Part shown: one piece after another, positions 1 through 8,406 of the stretch
Numbering within the stretch: position 1 is the first letter of the stretch
Layout of the letters: each line of letters begins with the position of its first letter
From: Pseudomonadota bacterium
GTDB lineage: Bacteria; Pseudomonadota; Alphaproteobacteria; Sphingomonadales; Sphingomonadaceae
Length of the DNA stretch: 64,000 nt
Assembly (NCBI GenBank): GCA_023400405.1
Contig: JAEXFD010000002.1
Span: 177,758 to 241,757, forward strand
Direction of reading: 5' to 3'
Notes under the pieces: model-generated
Databases searched by the model: none
Told to the model about the DNA's origin: nothing
What the model saw: the letters and a program-made list of their open reading frames with translations, nothing else
Program-made: the position numbers and the translations under genes

Positions 1-124
1 AACCGCGTTCCGCCGGCTCCAGCCGAGCCATGCAGCGATGATGAGCATCATCGTCTCGGCGGGGAGCTACGCGCTGGTCGTGCTCGCCCGGCGGTTGTTC
101 GAGAAGAAGGTGGTGCTGGTATGA
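1..124 (+). CDS. Carbohydrate ABC transporter permease, C-terminal fragment (MalF-like)
   Basis: This is the last 40 or so residues of a gene that begins outside the window. The frame ends in a TGA at 122-124 that overlaps the ATG of the next gene as ATGA. The visible peptide has one hydrophobic stretch (MMSIIVSAGSYALVVLA) followed by a short basic tail, RRLFEKK, the usual end of a sugar ABC permease. Coupling to a certain MalG-like permease makes a MalF-like partner the natural reading. Most of the protein is missing, so the family is inferred from position. Confidence 0.7.
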   Translation, partial: TAFRRLQPSHAAMMSIIVSAGSYALVVLARRLFEKKVVLV

Positions 125-972
125 TCGCGCGGATCGCCGCCTTCGCCCGATCGCGCAGCCTGGCGGGCTGGATCGCGACGATCGGCATCTATGCGCTGGC
201 GCTGAGCTGGCTCTATCCGTTCGCCTGGATGGTCGCCGCCTCACTGAAGCCGACCGGGCAGATCTACACCACTGGGCTGTTCCAGGGCGATTTCGGGCTC
301 GACAATTTCCGCTTCCTGTTCGCCACTGCCGACAAGCTCAACCGGCCGTTCCTCCAGGCGCTCGCGATCTCGGCGCTGGTGACGTTCACGGTCACCGCCT
401 CGGTGCTGCTCTCCTCCGCGTTCATCGCCTATGCGCTGGCGCGGCTACGCTTTCCGGGGCGCAAGCTGTTCGGCGATTTCCTGCTGCTCCAGATGGTGAT
501 TCCCACCACCATGTTCATCCTTCCCCTGTTCGTGCTGGTGAAGGAATTGGGGCTGCTCAATTCGCTCGGCGCGCTGATCCTGCCCTCGATCATGTCGGGC
601 TGGGGCATCTACATGATGTCGCAGTCGTTCAAGGCGATGCCCGAGGAGTATCTCGACGCCGCGCGGCTCGACCGGGCGAGCCTGTGGCAGACGGTGATGC
701 GGGTGGTCGTGCCGCTCAACAAGTCGATCATCGCCATCGTCGCCTTGTTCACCTTCACCGGCACCTGGGACAATTTCCTGTGGCCGCTGATCGCGATCTC
801 GGACACCGATCGCATGCCGCTTTCGGTGCTGCTCGCGACGTTCAGCAAGCAATATGGCGGCTATGTCGGTCCGGTGATGGCCGGGGCGGTGCTCCAGACG
901 CTGCCGCTGATCCTGCTGTTCGTCTTGTTCCGCCGACATTTCCTCCAGGGCATGTCGCTCACGCTCAAATAA
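121..972 (+). CDS. Carbohydrate ABC transporter permease, MalG-like
   Basis: Inner-membrane permease of a CUT1-type sugar importer, 283 residues, the usual length. The sequence shows about six hydrophobic segments and the cytoplasmic EAA loop at about residues 178-200 (EYLDAARLDRASLWQTVMRV, then VVPL), which docks the ATPase. The ATG overlaps the stop of the upstream permease, so the two subunits are probably made in equal amounts. The ATPase and binding protein are not in view. The GH130 and DUF1861 genes just downstream suggest a manno-oligosaccharide or related beta-glycoside as substrate. That substrate is inferred from context only. Confidence 0.92.
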   Translation: MIARIAAFARSRSLAGWIATIGIYALALSWLYPFAWMVAASLKPTGQIYTTGLFQGDFGLDNFRFLFATADKLNRPFLQALAISALVTFTVTASVLLSSAFIAYALARLRFPGRKLFGDFLLLQMVIPTTMFILPLFVLVKELGLLNSLGALILPSIMSGWGIYMMSQSFKAMPEEYLDAARLDRASLWQTVMRVVVPLNKSIIAIVALFTFTGTWDNFLWPLIAISDTDRMPLSVLLATFSKQYGGYVGPVMAGAVLQTLPLILLFVLFRRHFLQGMSLTLK

Positions 973-994
973 TTCGATTCGAAAGGGTTTCTTC

Positions 995-2053
995 ATGCTC
1001 AAGCGGTGGCCGGGCAATCCGGTTGTCACGCCCGCGGACGTTCCGCCCAGCCGGGAAGGCTGGCAGGTGGACGGTGCCTTCAATGCCGGCGTCGCGCGGA
1101 TGGGCGACGAGATCGTCATGCTGCTGCGCGTCGCCGAAAGCGTCGCCGGGGCAGGCGAGGGCGAAGTGCGCGTGCCGGTGCTCGAAGCCGATGGCGATGC
1201 CTGGCATTGCGGCGTGCGATCGTTCCGCGCCGACGATCCCGATTATGATTTCTCCGATCCGCGCATGGTCCGCTCGGTCCAGGATCCGCGCCAGGTCCAC
1301 CTCACTTCGATGTCGCACCTGCGCATCGCGCGCAGCCGCAACGGCACCGATTTCGCGGTGGATGCCGAGCCCTTCCTGTTCCCCGCCAATCGCGCCGAAC
1401 GCTATGGCTGTGAGGATGCGCGGCTGACGCTGATCGAAGGGCGCTATTATGTGAACTACACCGCGGTTTCCGATCTCGGCATCACGACGGCGCTGGCGGT
1501 GACCGACGATTTCACGAGCGTCGAACGGCTCGGCATCGTCCACGCGCCGGACAATCGCGATGTCTGCCTGTTCCCGCGCCAGATCGCCGGCAGCTATTGG
1601 TGCCTGCATCGCCCCGCGCCGCTGCACCTCGGCCTGCCCGAAATTTGGATCGCCCGCTCGCCCGACCTGCTCCATTGGGGGCGGCACGAGCACCTCGTCG
1701 GCCGCACTGACCAGGCTTGGGAAAACAGCAAGATCGGCGGCGGCGCGCAGATGCTCGAAACCGACAAGGGCTGGCTGCAAATCTATCACGGCGTCGATGC
1801 CGATCAGCGCTACAGCCTGGGCGCGCTGCTGCTCGATCGCGACGATCCGCGCATCGTCCGTGCGCGCCTGGCGCAGCCGCTGGGCACGCCGACCGAACCC
1901 TATGAGCGCACCGGCTTCTTCGACAATGTGCTGTTCAGCTGCGGCGCGCTGATCGAAGGCGACGAACTCTGGGTCTATTATGGCGCGGCCGATCAGGTGA
2001 TGGCGCTCGGCACGGTGGCGCTCGCCGATCTCTGGGCCGCGATGCGGGTCTAG
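995..2053 (+). CDS. Glycoside hydrolase family 130 protein (manno-oligosaccharide phosphorylase type)
   Basis: 352 residues with the five-bladed propeller signature of GH130: NPVVTP near the N-terminus, FNAGVARMGDEIVMLLRVAE at about residues 28-47, and YGCEDARLT at about 135-143, which carries the conserved Asp of the phosphorolysis centre. The LQIYHG and RTGFFDNVLFSCG blocks further on are also typical. Members use phosphate to split beta-mannosidic bonds and release mannose 1-phosphate, usually in the cytoplasm. No signal peptide is seen, which fits action on an imported oligosaccharide. The gene lies 22 bases after the permease and 47 before the DUF1861-like gene, probably in one operon. 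The linkage it cleaves cannot be read from sequence. Confidence 0.88.
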   Translation: MLKRWPGNPVVTPADVPPSREGWQVDGAFNAGVARMGDEIVMLLRVAESVAGAGEGEVRVPVLEADGDAWHCGVRSFRADDPDYDFSDPRMVRSVQDPRQVHLTSMSHLRIARSRNGTDFAVDAEPFLFPANRAERYGCEDARLTLIEGRYYVNYTAVSDLGITTALAVTDDFTSVERLGIVHAPDNRDVCLFPRQIAGSYWCLHRPAPLHLGLPEIWIARSPDLLHWGRHEHLVGRTDQAWENSKIGGGAQMLETDKGWLQIYHGVDADQRYSLGALLLDRDDPRIVRARLAQPLGTPTEPYERTGFFDNVLFSCGALIEGDELWVYYGAADQVMALGTVALADLWAAMRV

Positions 2054-2100
2054 CCAGCTCTTCCAAGACACCCCCTCGCAACGAAAGAAGGAAAACGCTC

Positions 2101-3126
2101 GTGGATCGCCGAGGAATCACGCGGATCAAGACCCTGTACGATGCCTTTGCCGCAGGCGCTTCGTCCCTGCCGGGGCGGAGCGGCAAGCTCCGTTTCGTCG
2201 GCATCGACGGCTGCGACGTCTACAACATCACGGCACCCTTCCATTCGGCGGGCCGCCGGGTGATCGCCGGCCGCGTCGAGCGGCGCGACAGCGAGGATTC
2301 GGTGGCGGTCTTCTTCGAGCAACGCGATGGCGTGTGGCATCCCATCGAAGGGGCGCCGCGCTTCGCGCTGCAGGATCCCTTCGTCACTCGGATCGGCGGC
2401 GAACTGGTGTTCGGCGGGGTCGAGATCAGCCACGATCCGACGGGAATCACCTGGCGCACGACCTTCTATCGCGGGTCCGACATCTTCGGCCTGCGCCGCT
2501 TCTTCTCCGGTCCGGTCGGGATGAAGGACATCCGGTTGTGCGCCTTGGCGGGCGGCCGCGTCGGCATCTTCACGCGGCCGCGCGGGCTGATCGGCGAGCG
2601 GGGAATGATCGGCTATGCCGAAGTCGGCAGCCTCGACGAGATGGATCTCGCGATCATCGAGGATGCACGGCTGATCGAGGACATGTTCCATCCGCACGAT
2701 TGGGGCGGTGCGAATGAGGCGCACGCGCTGGAGAGCGGAGAGATCGGCGTGATCGCGCACGCCGCCTATTTCGAGAATGACGATCGTCATGGCCAGCGGC
2801 GCTATTATGCCGTGGCCTTCGTCTTCGATCCGGCGACCCATGCCTGGCGCGACTATCGCATCATCGCCGCGCGCAGCCAGTTCCTTCCCGGCCCGGCGAA
2901 GCGGCCGGACCTGGTCGACGTCGTCTTCTCGTCCGGCATCGAGCGCGTCGGGGAAGTGACCCGGCTCTACGCGGGCACTTCCGACGCCGAAGCACAGTGG
3001 CTGGAAATCGATTGCCCGTTCGACACGCCGCTCGCCGAGAGCTCCGGGATCGAAATGCCGCGGCCCGGCGGCATGGCGGCCGCGGGTTATTCGACGGCGA
3101 CGGAGATCGTCACCACGTCCGAATAG
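2101..3126 (+). CDS. DUF1861-like propeller protein
   Basis: 341 residues starting at GTG 2101, preceded by AGAAGG about ten bases upstream. The protein has no signal peptide. Its repeated short beta motifs (LRFVGIDGCDVYNITAPF, QDPFVTRIGGELVFGGVE, GMKDIRLCALAGGRVGIFTR) look like a beta-propeller of the DUF1861 type, whose members often sit beside GH130 enzymes. By fold and neighbourhood it may be a glycoside-active enzyme, but no activity is established from what I can see. Its last 40 bases overlap the 3' end of the opposing pilus subunit gene, an unusual convergent coding overlap. The assignment to DUF1861 is from memory of the family's motifs. Confidence 0.72.
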   Translation: MDRRGITRIKTLYDAFAAGASSLPGRSGKLRFVGIDGCDVYNITAPFHSAGRRVIAGRVERRDSEDSVAVFFEQRDGVWHPIEGAPRFALQDPFVTRIGGELVFGGVEISHDPTGITWRTTFYRGSDIFGLRRFFSGPVGMKDIRLCALAGGRVGIFTRPRGLIGERGMIGYAEVGSLDEMDLAIIEDARLIEDMFHPHDWGGANEAHALESGEIGVIAHAAYFENDDRHGQRRYYAVAFVFDPATHAWRDYRIIAARSQFLPGPAKRPDLVDVVFSSGIERVGEVTRLYAGTSDAEAQWLEIDCPFDTPLAESSGIEMPRPGGMAAAGYSTATEIVTTSE

Positions 3127-4019
3127 ACGCCGGCGCGCTTCTGCTTGGTATCGCCGATCAGGAAGCCGATCGGCAGGGTCGCGGTGCGGCGGCCCGGACG
3201 GCTGTCGGAAACGAAGCCATGGTCCGAATTCGCGGCGGCGCGGCCGTCGATCAGGATCTGATAGGGGATCGCCCAATCGGTCCCGCCGAGGCGGAGCTTG
3301 CCGTTGTTCTGCGATTCGACGCCGAGCCGGAAGGCGCGGGTGCTGCGGACGTTGAGGTTCAGCGGCACCTTGGCCAGCCCCTCGTTCAGCTCGCCAAGGT
3401 CGACATCGGCCTGGCCGCGCACGCGGGTGAACGCGCCGGCAAGGCTCATCACTGCCGAGGGCAGCACTTCGATCCCGATCGACATCTGCCGCTGCGCCAG
3501 CACGGCGCCGTCAGCCTGCTCCGCCTGGAGCTGCAGCGACTGGCGGAAGAGACCATCGCCCGGGATGCGGTCCGGATCGATGTTGACGATGTAGCGAACC
3601 ATCTGCTGCCCGCGCGCCGGCACCACCACCGAACGGTTGTTCACCCGTCGCAGCGTCCGCCCGCCGAGCGGAGTCGCGTCATAGCCGTCGGTCTCGTCGA
3701 TCAGCGTGTAGGGCACCGGCGATCCGGCGTCCGCCCGCAATCCGAAGCCGGTGCGATCGGCTTCGAATACCGGATAGAAGCGGCAATCCTGATTGCCCTC
3801 GTTGACGAAGAGCACGTCATAGCTGCCGGTCGGCTGGTTCGACGAGAAGGGGTCGTACCCCCGGATGATCCAGTTGGCCGTCGTCGTGTCGATCCGCAGC
3901 GCGCACTGGCTGCTGCGCACTGCGGTCGGCAGGACCTGCGCGGCGGCGGTGCCGCTGGCGCACAGGGCGAGGCCGGCCAGCAGGGCGGATCGAAGGGGGC
4001 TGCGCATAGCGATCCTCAT
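3087..4019 (-). CDS. Putative pilus tip / minor subunit of chaperone-usher system
   Basis: 310 residues with a signal peptide (ALLAGLALCASGTAAAQ). The ATG at 4019 overlaps the usher stop as ATGA. The mature protein is beta-rich with two Cys early on (SSQCAL and QDCRFYP), and its C-terminus RAGVYSDVVTISVAVE resembles the last strand of spore-coat-U-type secreted subunits. Position after the usher matches the order seen in CFA/I-type (alpha) fimbriae, where the last gene encodes the tip adhesin. At 310 residues it is longer than the pilins and may carry a separate N-terminal binding domain. The tip role is inferred from order and length. The stop codon lies inside the 3' end of the opposing DUF1861-like gene. 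Confidence 0.7.
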   Translation of the reverse strand: MRIAMRSPLRSALLAGLALCASGTAAAQVLPTAVRSSQCALRIDTTTANWIIRGYDPFSSNQPTGSYDVLFVNEGNQDCRFYPVFEADRTGFGLRADAGSPVPYTLIDETDGYDATPLGGRTLRRVNNRSVVVPARGQQMVRYIVNIDPDRIPGDGLFRQSLQLQAEQADGAVLAQRQMSIGIEVLPSAVMSLAGAFTRVRGQADVDLGELNEGLAKVPLNLNVRSTRAFRLGVESQNNGKLRLGGTDWAIPYQILIDGRAAANSDHGFVSDSRPGRRTATLPIGFLIGDTKQKRAGVYSDVVTISVAVE

Positions 4020-6649
4020 GGCTTGAGCTTCACGACCTTGAGGTCCACCAGACCGTCGGTCGTCTTCGGCACGCTGAACTCGAACGTCTGGCTACTACCA
4101 AAAAGCTCGACGCGATAGGTGACGCCGGGACGCAGGTTCTGGATCGCGAACCGCCCCGCCGAATTGGTGAAGAACGACATCGATGCCCGGTCCTTGCCGT
4201 CCAGCGCGACGACGCGGCCGCCGGCGAGCGAGACGGGCTTGCCGTCGGCCTGGTCGAGCGTGCCGGTCGCGCTGACGAACGCGTCGGTGCCGACCTGGAG
4301 CGCATAGCCGCTCTTGTAGGGCGGCTTCACCCGAACCACGCCCGAGCCGACATCATAGCCGCGCGGCGCATCCTCGACGTCGTACTGGATCGACTGGGTC
4401 GTGTAGCTGTTGAGATAGCCGTTGACCGCGCCGCCGAACGTGCCGCTCTTGCTCATATAGTCGTTCTTGGCGAGCGACTGGCCGGCGACGACGCTGTGGC
4501 CCTTCAGAGTCTCGTGCGGGTAGAGCACGGCGAAGCTGTCGGTGATGCGGCGGCCGACGCCGAAATGCCCGTCGGCAAAAGCGAGCGACGTGCCGACGCG
4601 GATCGACGAGACCTGCTGGTCGGCGATGCTGCCGAAGCCGGTGCCATAGCCCGAATGGCTGATCGACGCGTCGAAGCGATTGCCGACATAATCGGCAAAG
4701 GCCTGGGCGTTCGCCGAGCCGAAGTCGCGGCCGACCACCCCGCCATAGCCAACGCTGCCGATCAGGCCGCTCGGCGAATGGACATAGGACAGCGTGGCGT
4801 TCTCGGTGTTGCTTTCGTAGCGCGCCTCGCTGCGGTCGCGATAGCTCGGCTGGAACACCAGCGAGACGTTGAAGCCCAGGCCGTTCTGGCGCGCGAACGA
4901 ACCCCCATAGCGCGTATAGTTGACGCCGCCGCGCACGCTCCACTGCCGCGAGAAGCGATAGGAGGTGTTGGCGTCGATCCGGTAGCTGTCGCCGGTGTTG
5001 CGGCGGCCCTTGATGTAGCTGAGGCCGAGCAGCGCCGTCACTTCCTGGGTGAAGCTGCGCGAATAATTGGCGCTGAGGCTCCAGGAAGAGGGATTGTCCG
5101 GTTCTTCGTTGCCGAGCCCGGCATAGCGCCGCGAGATATAGTCGGCGCGGAAGGTGAGCGCATCGACCTTGTCGCCGCGATCGAACAGCAGGTCGTAGGT
5201 CACGCCGGTCGAGTAGCCGGTGCCGAAGCGCCGGGTGTGGCTCGCCGCGACGTCGAACTGCAGGCGGCTGCTGTTGGGCAGGATGAACTGGGTCTGCCCG
5301 ACCACGTTCTGGACCTTGGCGCTGGCCTGGAGGCCGACGCCGATCGCCGGCTTGTCGACGAACGCCTTGCGGAAGAAGCCCGAAAAGGCGAACTCGCCAT
5401 TATAGACCGGCGAGCGGCCATAGCGGGTCGAGGTCTTGCCGATATAGCCGGCATATTCATAGTCGCCGGGCTGAAGGTCGATCGGGTCCAGATAGGAATT
5501 ATAGGCGATGTTCTGCACGCTGCCCGCATCGTCGCGGACCTGGATGCTGACATCGTTGCTGCCCGAGATCAGCGGCAGCGTGCTGAGGTCGTACGAGCCC
5601 GGATCGAGCCGGAATTGCCGCAGCAGCGATCCGTTGCGATAGACGTCGATCGTCGAGCTGCGCTGCAGGACGATCTGGCGATTGCCCTGGAGGATCGCCG
5701 AACGATATTGATCGAAGCGGCGGCGCTGGCGAGACACACCGATGCCGCCCATCCGCACGAAGGTCTGCTGGCCGCGGATCTCCGGCTGGAGATCGCCGGC
5801 ATAGAAGCGGCGATAGGAATCGGGCTGGTCGTAGACCAGGCGGACATAATTGCGATCGAAGCGATAATTGCTGCCGGTGGGACCGAAATCTTCGCTGAAG
5901 GCGCCATCGCCTTCGAGCACGACGCCGCCGAAGCGCATCGCGCCGTCAAGATAGACGCTGGGCTTCAGGAAGCGGCTGTCGGCGCCCCACAGCTTCACGC
6001 CCACCACGTTCAGGTTGAGGAAGGCGGAGAAGCCCGCGGGCGCGAGATCGGGCATCTCGTCGTCACGCGCAGGAGCGGGGAAGAGATATTCGAGCGCGCG
6101 CTCCTCGGCGCTGATCTGCACGACGACGACGGCCAGCGCGCTTGGATCATAGGTGAGCGAGACGCCGGTGCCCTTGAGGTCGTCTTCGCCGAACGTCGCG
6201 CGCGTGCCCAGCGCCGCCTGCAGCCGATCGCGCGCCTTCTGATTGAGCAGCGGGACCAGCACGTCGAGGAACGGCTTCGCCGCGATCGCATAGCGGTCGT
6301 CGGCCGTCAGGTGGATCGGGATCTCGCCCAGCGTGCGATCACGATAGGTGATCGGCACTGTCAGGTCGATGTCGCGATTATAGGGATTGATGTCCGGCCG
6401 CCCCTCGGCATTCAGCGGAATCGAGGGCGCACCCGGCAATTGCACGGGCACGCTCTGGCCGTCCTGGCGCGGCGTCGGGGCCGAGACCGGCCGGTCCTGC
6501 GACACCGGGGGCGTCGAGGTCGGGGCGGACGGCGCGGGGGTTGGTGCGGGGCGCGCCGGGCCGGGCAGGGGCACCCGCACCTGCGCAGCCGCCGGCAGCG
6601 CGTAGACGCTGAAAGAGGCGGCAGCGAGAAGGCGGATCCGTAATCGCAT
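4016..6649 (-). CDS. Fimbrial outer-membrane usher
   Basis: 877 residues from ATG 6649, which shares its A with the stop of the chaperone gene. The reading frame stays open upstream to 7141, but that part is antisense-frame noise over the chaperone. A signal peptide (LLAAASFSVYALPAAAQ) is followed by an unusual Pro-rich linker (about residues 24-55) before the N-terminal domain. The central part is a long run of alternating beta strands (DYISRRYAGLG, SWSLSANYSRSF) as in PapC/CfaC barrels, with a plug region, and the C-terminus ends in a small beta domain (GRFAIQNLRPGVTYRVELFG). It would form the secretion pore that polymerises chaperone-bound subunits. Its length is close to CFA/I-type ushers. 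Confidence 0.9.
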   Translation of the reverse strand: MRLRIRLLAAASFSVYALPAAAQVRVPLPGPARPAPTPAPSAPTSTPPVSQDRPVSAPTPRQDGQSVPVQLPGAPSIPLNAEGRPDINPYNRDIDLTVPITYRDRTLGEIPIHLTADDRYAIAAKPFLDVLVPLLNQKARDRLQAALGTRATFGEDDLKGTGVSLTYDPSALAVVVVQISAEERALEYLFPAPARDDEMPDLAPAGFSAFLNLNVVGVKLWGADSRFLKPSVYLDGAMRFGGVVLEGDGAFSEDFGPTGSNYRFDRNYVRLVYDQPDSYRRFYAGDLQPEIRGQQTFVRMGGIGVSRQRRRFDQYRSAILQGNRQIVLQRSSTIDVYRNGSLLRQFRLDPGSYDLSTLPLISGSNDVSIQVRDDAGSVQNIAYNSYLDPIDLQPGDYEYAGYIGKTSTRYGRSPVYNGEFAFSGFFRKAFVDKPAIGVGLQASAKVQNVVGQTQFILPNSSRLQFDVAASHTRRFGTGYSTGVTYDLLFDRGDKVDALTFRADYISRRYAGLGNEEPDNPSSWSLSANYSRSFTQEVTALLGLSYIKGRRNTGDSYRIDANTSYRFSRQWSVRGGVNYTRYGGSFARQNGLGFNVSLVFQPSYRDRSEARYESNTENATLSYVHSPSGLIGSVGYGGVVGRDFGSANAQAFADYVGNRFDASISHSGYGTGFGSIADQQVSSIRVGTSLAFADGHFGVGRRITDSFAVLYPHETLKGHSVVAGQSLAKNDYMSKSGTFGGAVNGYLNSYTTQSIQYDVEDAPRGYDVGSGVVRVKPPYKSGYALQVGTDAFVSATGTLDQADGKPVSLAGGRVVALDGKDRASMSFFTNSAGRFAIQNLRPGVTYRVELFGSSQTFEFSVPKTTDGLVDLKVVKLKP

Positions 6650-7461
6650 CAGTTGAAGCGAACCTTGATCGGCGCGGGCCCGAAGGCCGTGCCGGTGTGG
6701 ACCTGGAAGCTGCGCTGGCCCTTCAGCGCGGCGACATAGCCGACGCCGATTTCGCGGTTGAGGGCCTCCTGATCGAGGACGACCGTGAGCGGCTTGCCGT
6801 CGGGACCCTTGCCCTCGATCGTCCAGCGTGCGCCGGCCATCATCGCATGGCGCGCGCCGGTGTTGCGCACGGTGACTTCGACGCCGGGTTCCGGCGCACC
6901 CTTGCCGGGCTCCTTCGAGCCGGGATCGGCCTTGGGGGCGATCATCACCGGCTTGGCCGAAACGACTTCGACCTTGGGCTGGGCGTTGGGCGGCGCGACG
7001 ACGACGAGCGCCTTCATGTGATAGACGACCTGGACCTGGGCGCCCGGCTCGACGGTCGCGCCGGGGGCGAGCTTCACCGGAAGCTGGTTCACCGAAACGT
7101 AATAGCCCTGGCTGGCGGCAATGTCGGGGCTTCCGAGCCATTGCAGGCGGACGACCTGGCGGGCCTTGGGCTGCAGGACGCCCTGCGGCGGGAAGACGAG
7201 GAAGTCCTCGTCCGCCGGCGTCTCGGTCATCTTGCCTTCGGCGTCATAGTCGATCCGCGTGATGCGGGTCTCGTAGGCGAGTTGGGTGTCGTTGAGATTC
7301 TGGATCTCGAGGCGTCCGGTCGCACCGCTGCCCTTCGCGGTCATCTCGATGACCATCGGGGAAACCCGCATCGCTTCGGCGACACCGGCAATGCCGGCCA
7401 GGATCGCGAGCGGCAGGAGCAGCTTGGCCGCGCGACGCGCGACAAGAGTGTGAATACGCAA
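6649..7461 (-). CDS. Periplasmic pilus chaperone, PapD-like
   Basis: 270 residues if translation starts at TTG 7461 (peptide LRIHTLVARR), which is preceded by a purine-rich GGGGGGATGTAAG and leads straight into a good signal peptide (LLLPLAILAGIAGVAEA). A start at 7521 would fall inside a terminator hairpin and is unlikely. The mature protein begins MRVSPMVIEMTAKG and shows the PapD-type first domain, including the FPPQGVLQPKARQVVRLQW block that ends in the subunit-binding strand region, and an Ig-like second domain. It donates a strand to unfolded pilins and delivers them to the usher. It overlaps the usher by one base. The start codon is the least certain point. Confidence 0.85.
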   Translation of the reverse strand: MRIHTLVARRAAKLLLPLAILAGIAGVAEAMRVSPMVIEMTAKGSGATGRLEIQNLNDTQLAYETRITRIDYDAEGKMTETPADEDFLVFPPQGVLQPKARQVVRLQWLGSPDIAASQGYYVSVNQLPVKLAPGATVEPGAQVQVVYHMKALVVVAPPNAQPKVEVVSAKPVMIAPKADPGSKEPGKGAPEPGVEVTVRNTGARHAMMAGARWTIEGKGPDGKPLTVVLDQEALNREIGVGYVAALKGQRSFQVHTGTAFGPAPIKVRFN

Positions 7462-7504
7462 CTTACATCCCCCCCGGGACAGACTGAGTTCGAACCGGCA
7501 TGAT

Positions 7505-7536
7505 AAAAGAGGGGAGGTCAACAGAACCTCCCCTCT
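7505..7536 (-). terminator. Intrinsic terminator after the second pilin gene
   Basis: A perfect 11-bp stem (7508-7518 with 7526-7536, arm AGAGGGGAGGT) and 7-base loop is followed on the minus strand by TTTTAT. It lies 16 bases past the stop of the pilin gene at 7552 and just before the chaperone gene. Partial termination here would yield far more pilin than chaperone or usher mRNA. Confidence 0.8.
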
Positions 7537-7551
7537 CTTGGTTACCGGATC

Positions 7552-8343
7552 TTACGACGCGGCGAGGGTCACCGTGATGGTGTCCTCATAGGTGCCGGCG
7601 ACCAGGCCCTTGGTCTGGGCCGGAGCGATGATGTCCATGTTGAACGACGAACGCCATGCGCCGCCGGTCTTCGGAGCCGGCACGGCCTGGCCCGGAGTCC
7701 AGGCGATCGTCTGCGTGCTCGGGGTCTGGCCCGCGCCCGTGTCCGAAACGCCCGACCAGGTCGCGGTCAGCCCATAGGGGATGTTGTCCGTGAACTGGCC
7801 GTTGTCATAGTCGCCCGGGCTGCCGTTGAGCAGCTTGCCGCCATGGGCGGTCGTGATCGACACGGTGTTCTTGGTGTTGCAGCCGGCGGTGGCGGTGTTG
7901 AAGTTCGCCGTGATGTCGCCCGCCTGGTTGAAGGCCTGCGACACATTGTCGGTGCTGTTGGTGCGGATGCCGATCGTGTTCAGGGCGATCGTGTGGCTCG
8001 AGGTGCCGCCGCCGTAGAACGAGCAGTCCTTGTTCACCGAGCCGGTGAGGGCGAAGGTCTGCTTGTTGGCGTCCGCGCTGGCATCCGCCGTGCCGACATT
8101 GTCCGGCGCGCTCGACGAGGAGGCGAAGCGGCTGCCGACATGGTCGTCATTGTAGCGCTGTTCGGAAGTCTTGGCGGGGACGTCCTGCACCCAGTGCGGG
8201 TTCCACCACGGACCAGTCCAGTGGCCCTGGGCCGGGGTCGGGTTAGCCGAATAGGTCGTGCTGCTGGTGGTGTGCTGCGCGAAGGCGGCGGGAGCGCCGA
8301 TCAGCGCAACGGCCGCAATGGCGGTCTTGAACATGGTCTTCAT
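7552..8343 (-). CDS. Major pilin-like secreted subunit, paralogue B
   Basis: 263 residues with signal peptide (MFKTAIAAVALIGAPAAFAQ). From about residue 83 onward it is nearly the same as the neighbour at 8407: shared blocks include VGTADASADANKQTF, DCSFYGGGT, NTIGIRT, DNVSQAFNQA, HGGKLLNG and TGGAWRS. The C-terminus GTYEDTITVTLAAS is the usual last strand of secreted U-type pilins. Two Cys (in KDCSF and TAGCNT) could form the fold's disulfide. The segment at about residues 25-82 differs completely from the paralogue and is rich in Trp, Asn and Pro. It is probably a structural subunit handled by the adjacent chaperone and usher. A strong terminator follows it. Confidence 0.8.
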   Translation of the reverse strand: MKTMFKTAIAAVALIGAPAAFAQHTTSSTTYSANPTPAQGHWTGPWWNPHWVQDVPAKTSEQRYNDDHVGSRFASSSSAPDNVGTADASADANKQTFALTGSVNKDCSFYGGGTSSHTIALNTIGIRTNSTDNVSQAFNQAGDITANFNTATAGCNTKNTVSITTAHGGKLLNGSPGDYDNGQFTDNIPYGLTATWSGVSDTGAGQTPSTQTIAWTPGQAVPAPKTGGAWRSSFNMDIIAPAQTKGLVAGTYEDTITVTLAAS

Positions 8344-8406
8344 GATAGTCTCACCTTAAATCTGGTATCGCCGCGTCAGCCGCGGCCGAATGGCGGGGTT
8401 CGCGGC

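Noticed and set aside
4496..6643. A 715-codon plus-strand frame across the usher gene
   Set aside because: Antisense shadow with Ala/Arg/Glu-biased composition; the usher with signal peptide and C-terminal domain is the real gene.
6650..7141. Upstream extension of the usher reading frame
   Set aside because: It overlaps the chaperone gene in another frame and has no protein-like features. The ATG at 6649 leads directly into a signal peptide.
8344..8406. GC-rich hairpin (GCCGC/GCGGC) between the two pilins as a terminator
   Set aside because: The stem is only five base pairs, with no T-run on the minus strand. It is not enough to call a terminator.
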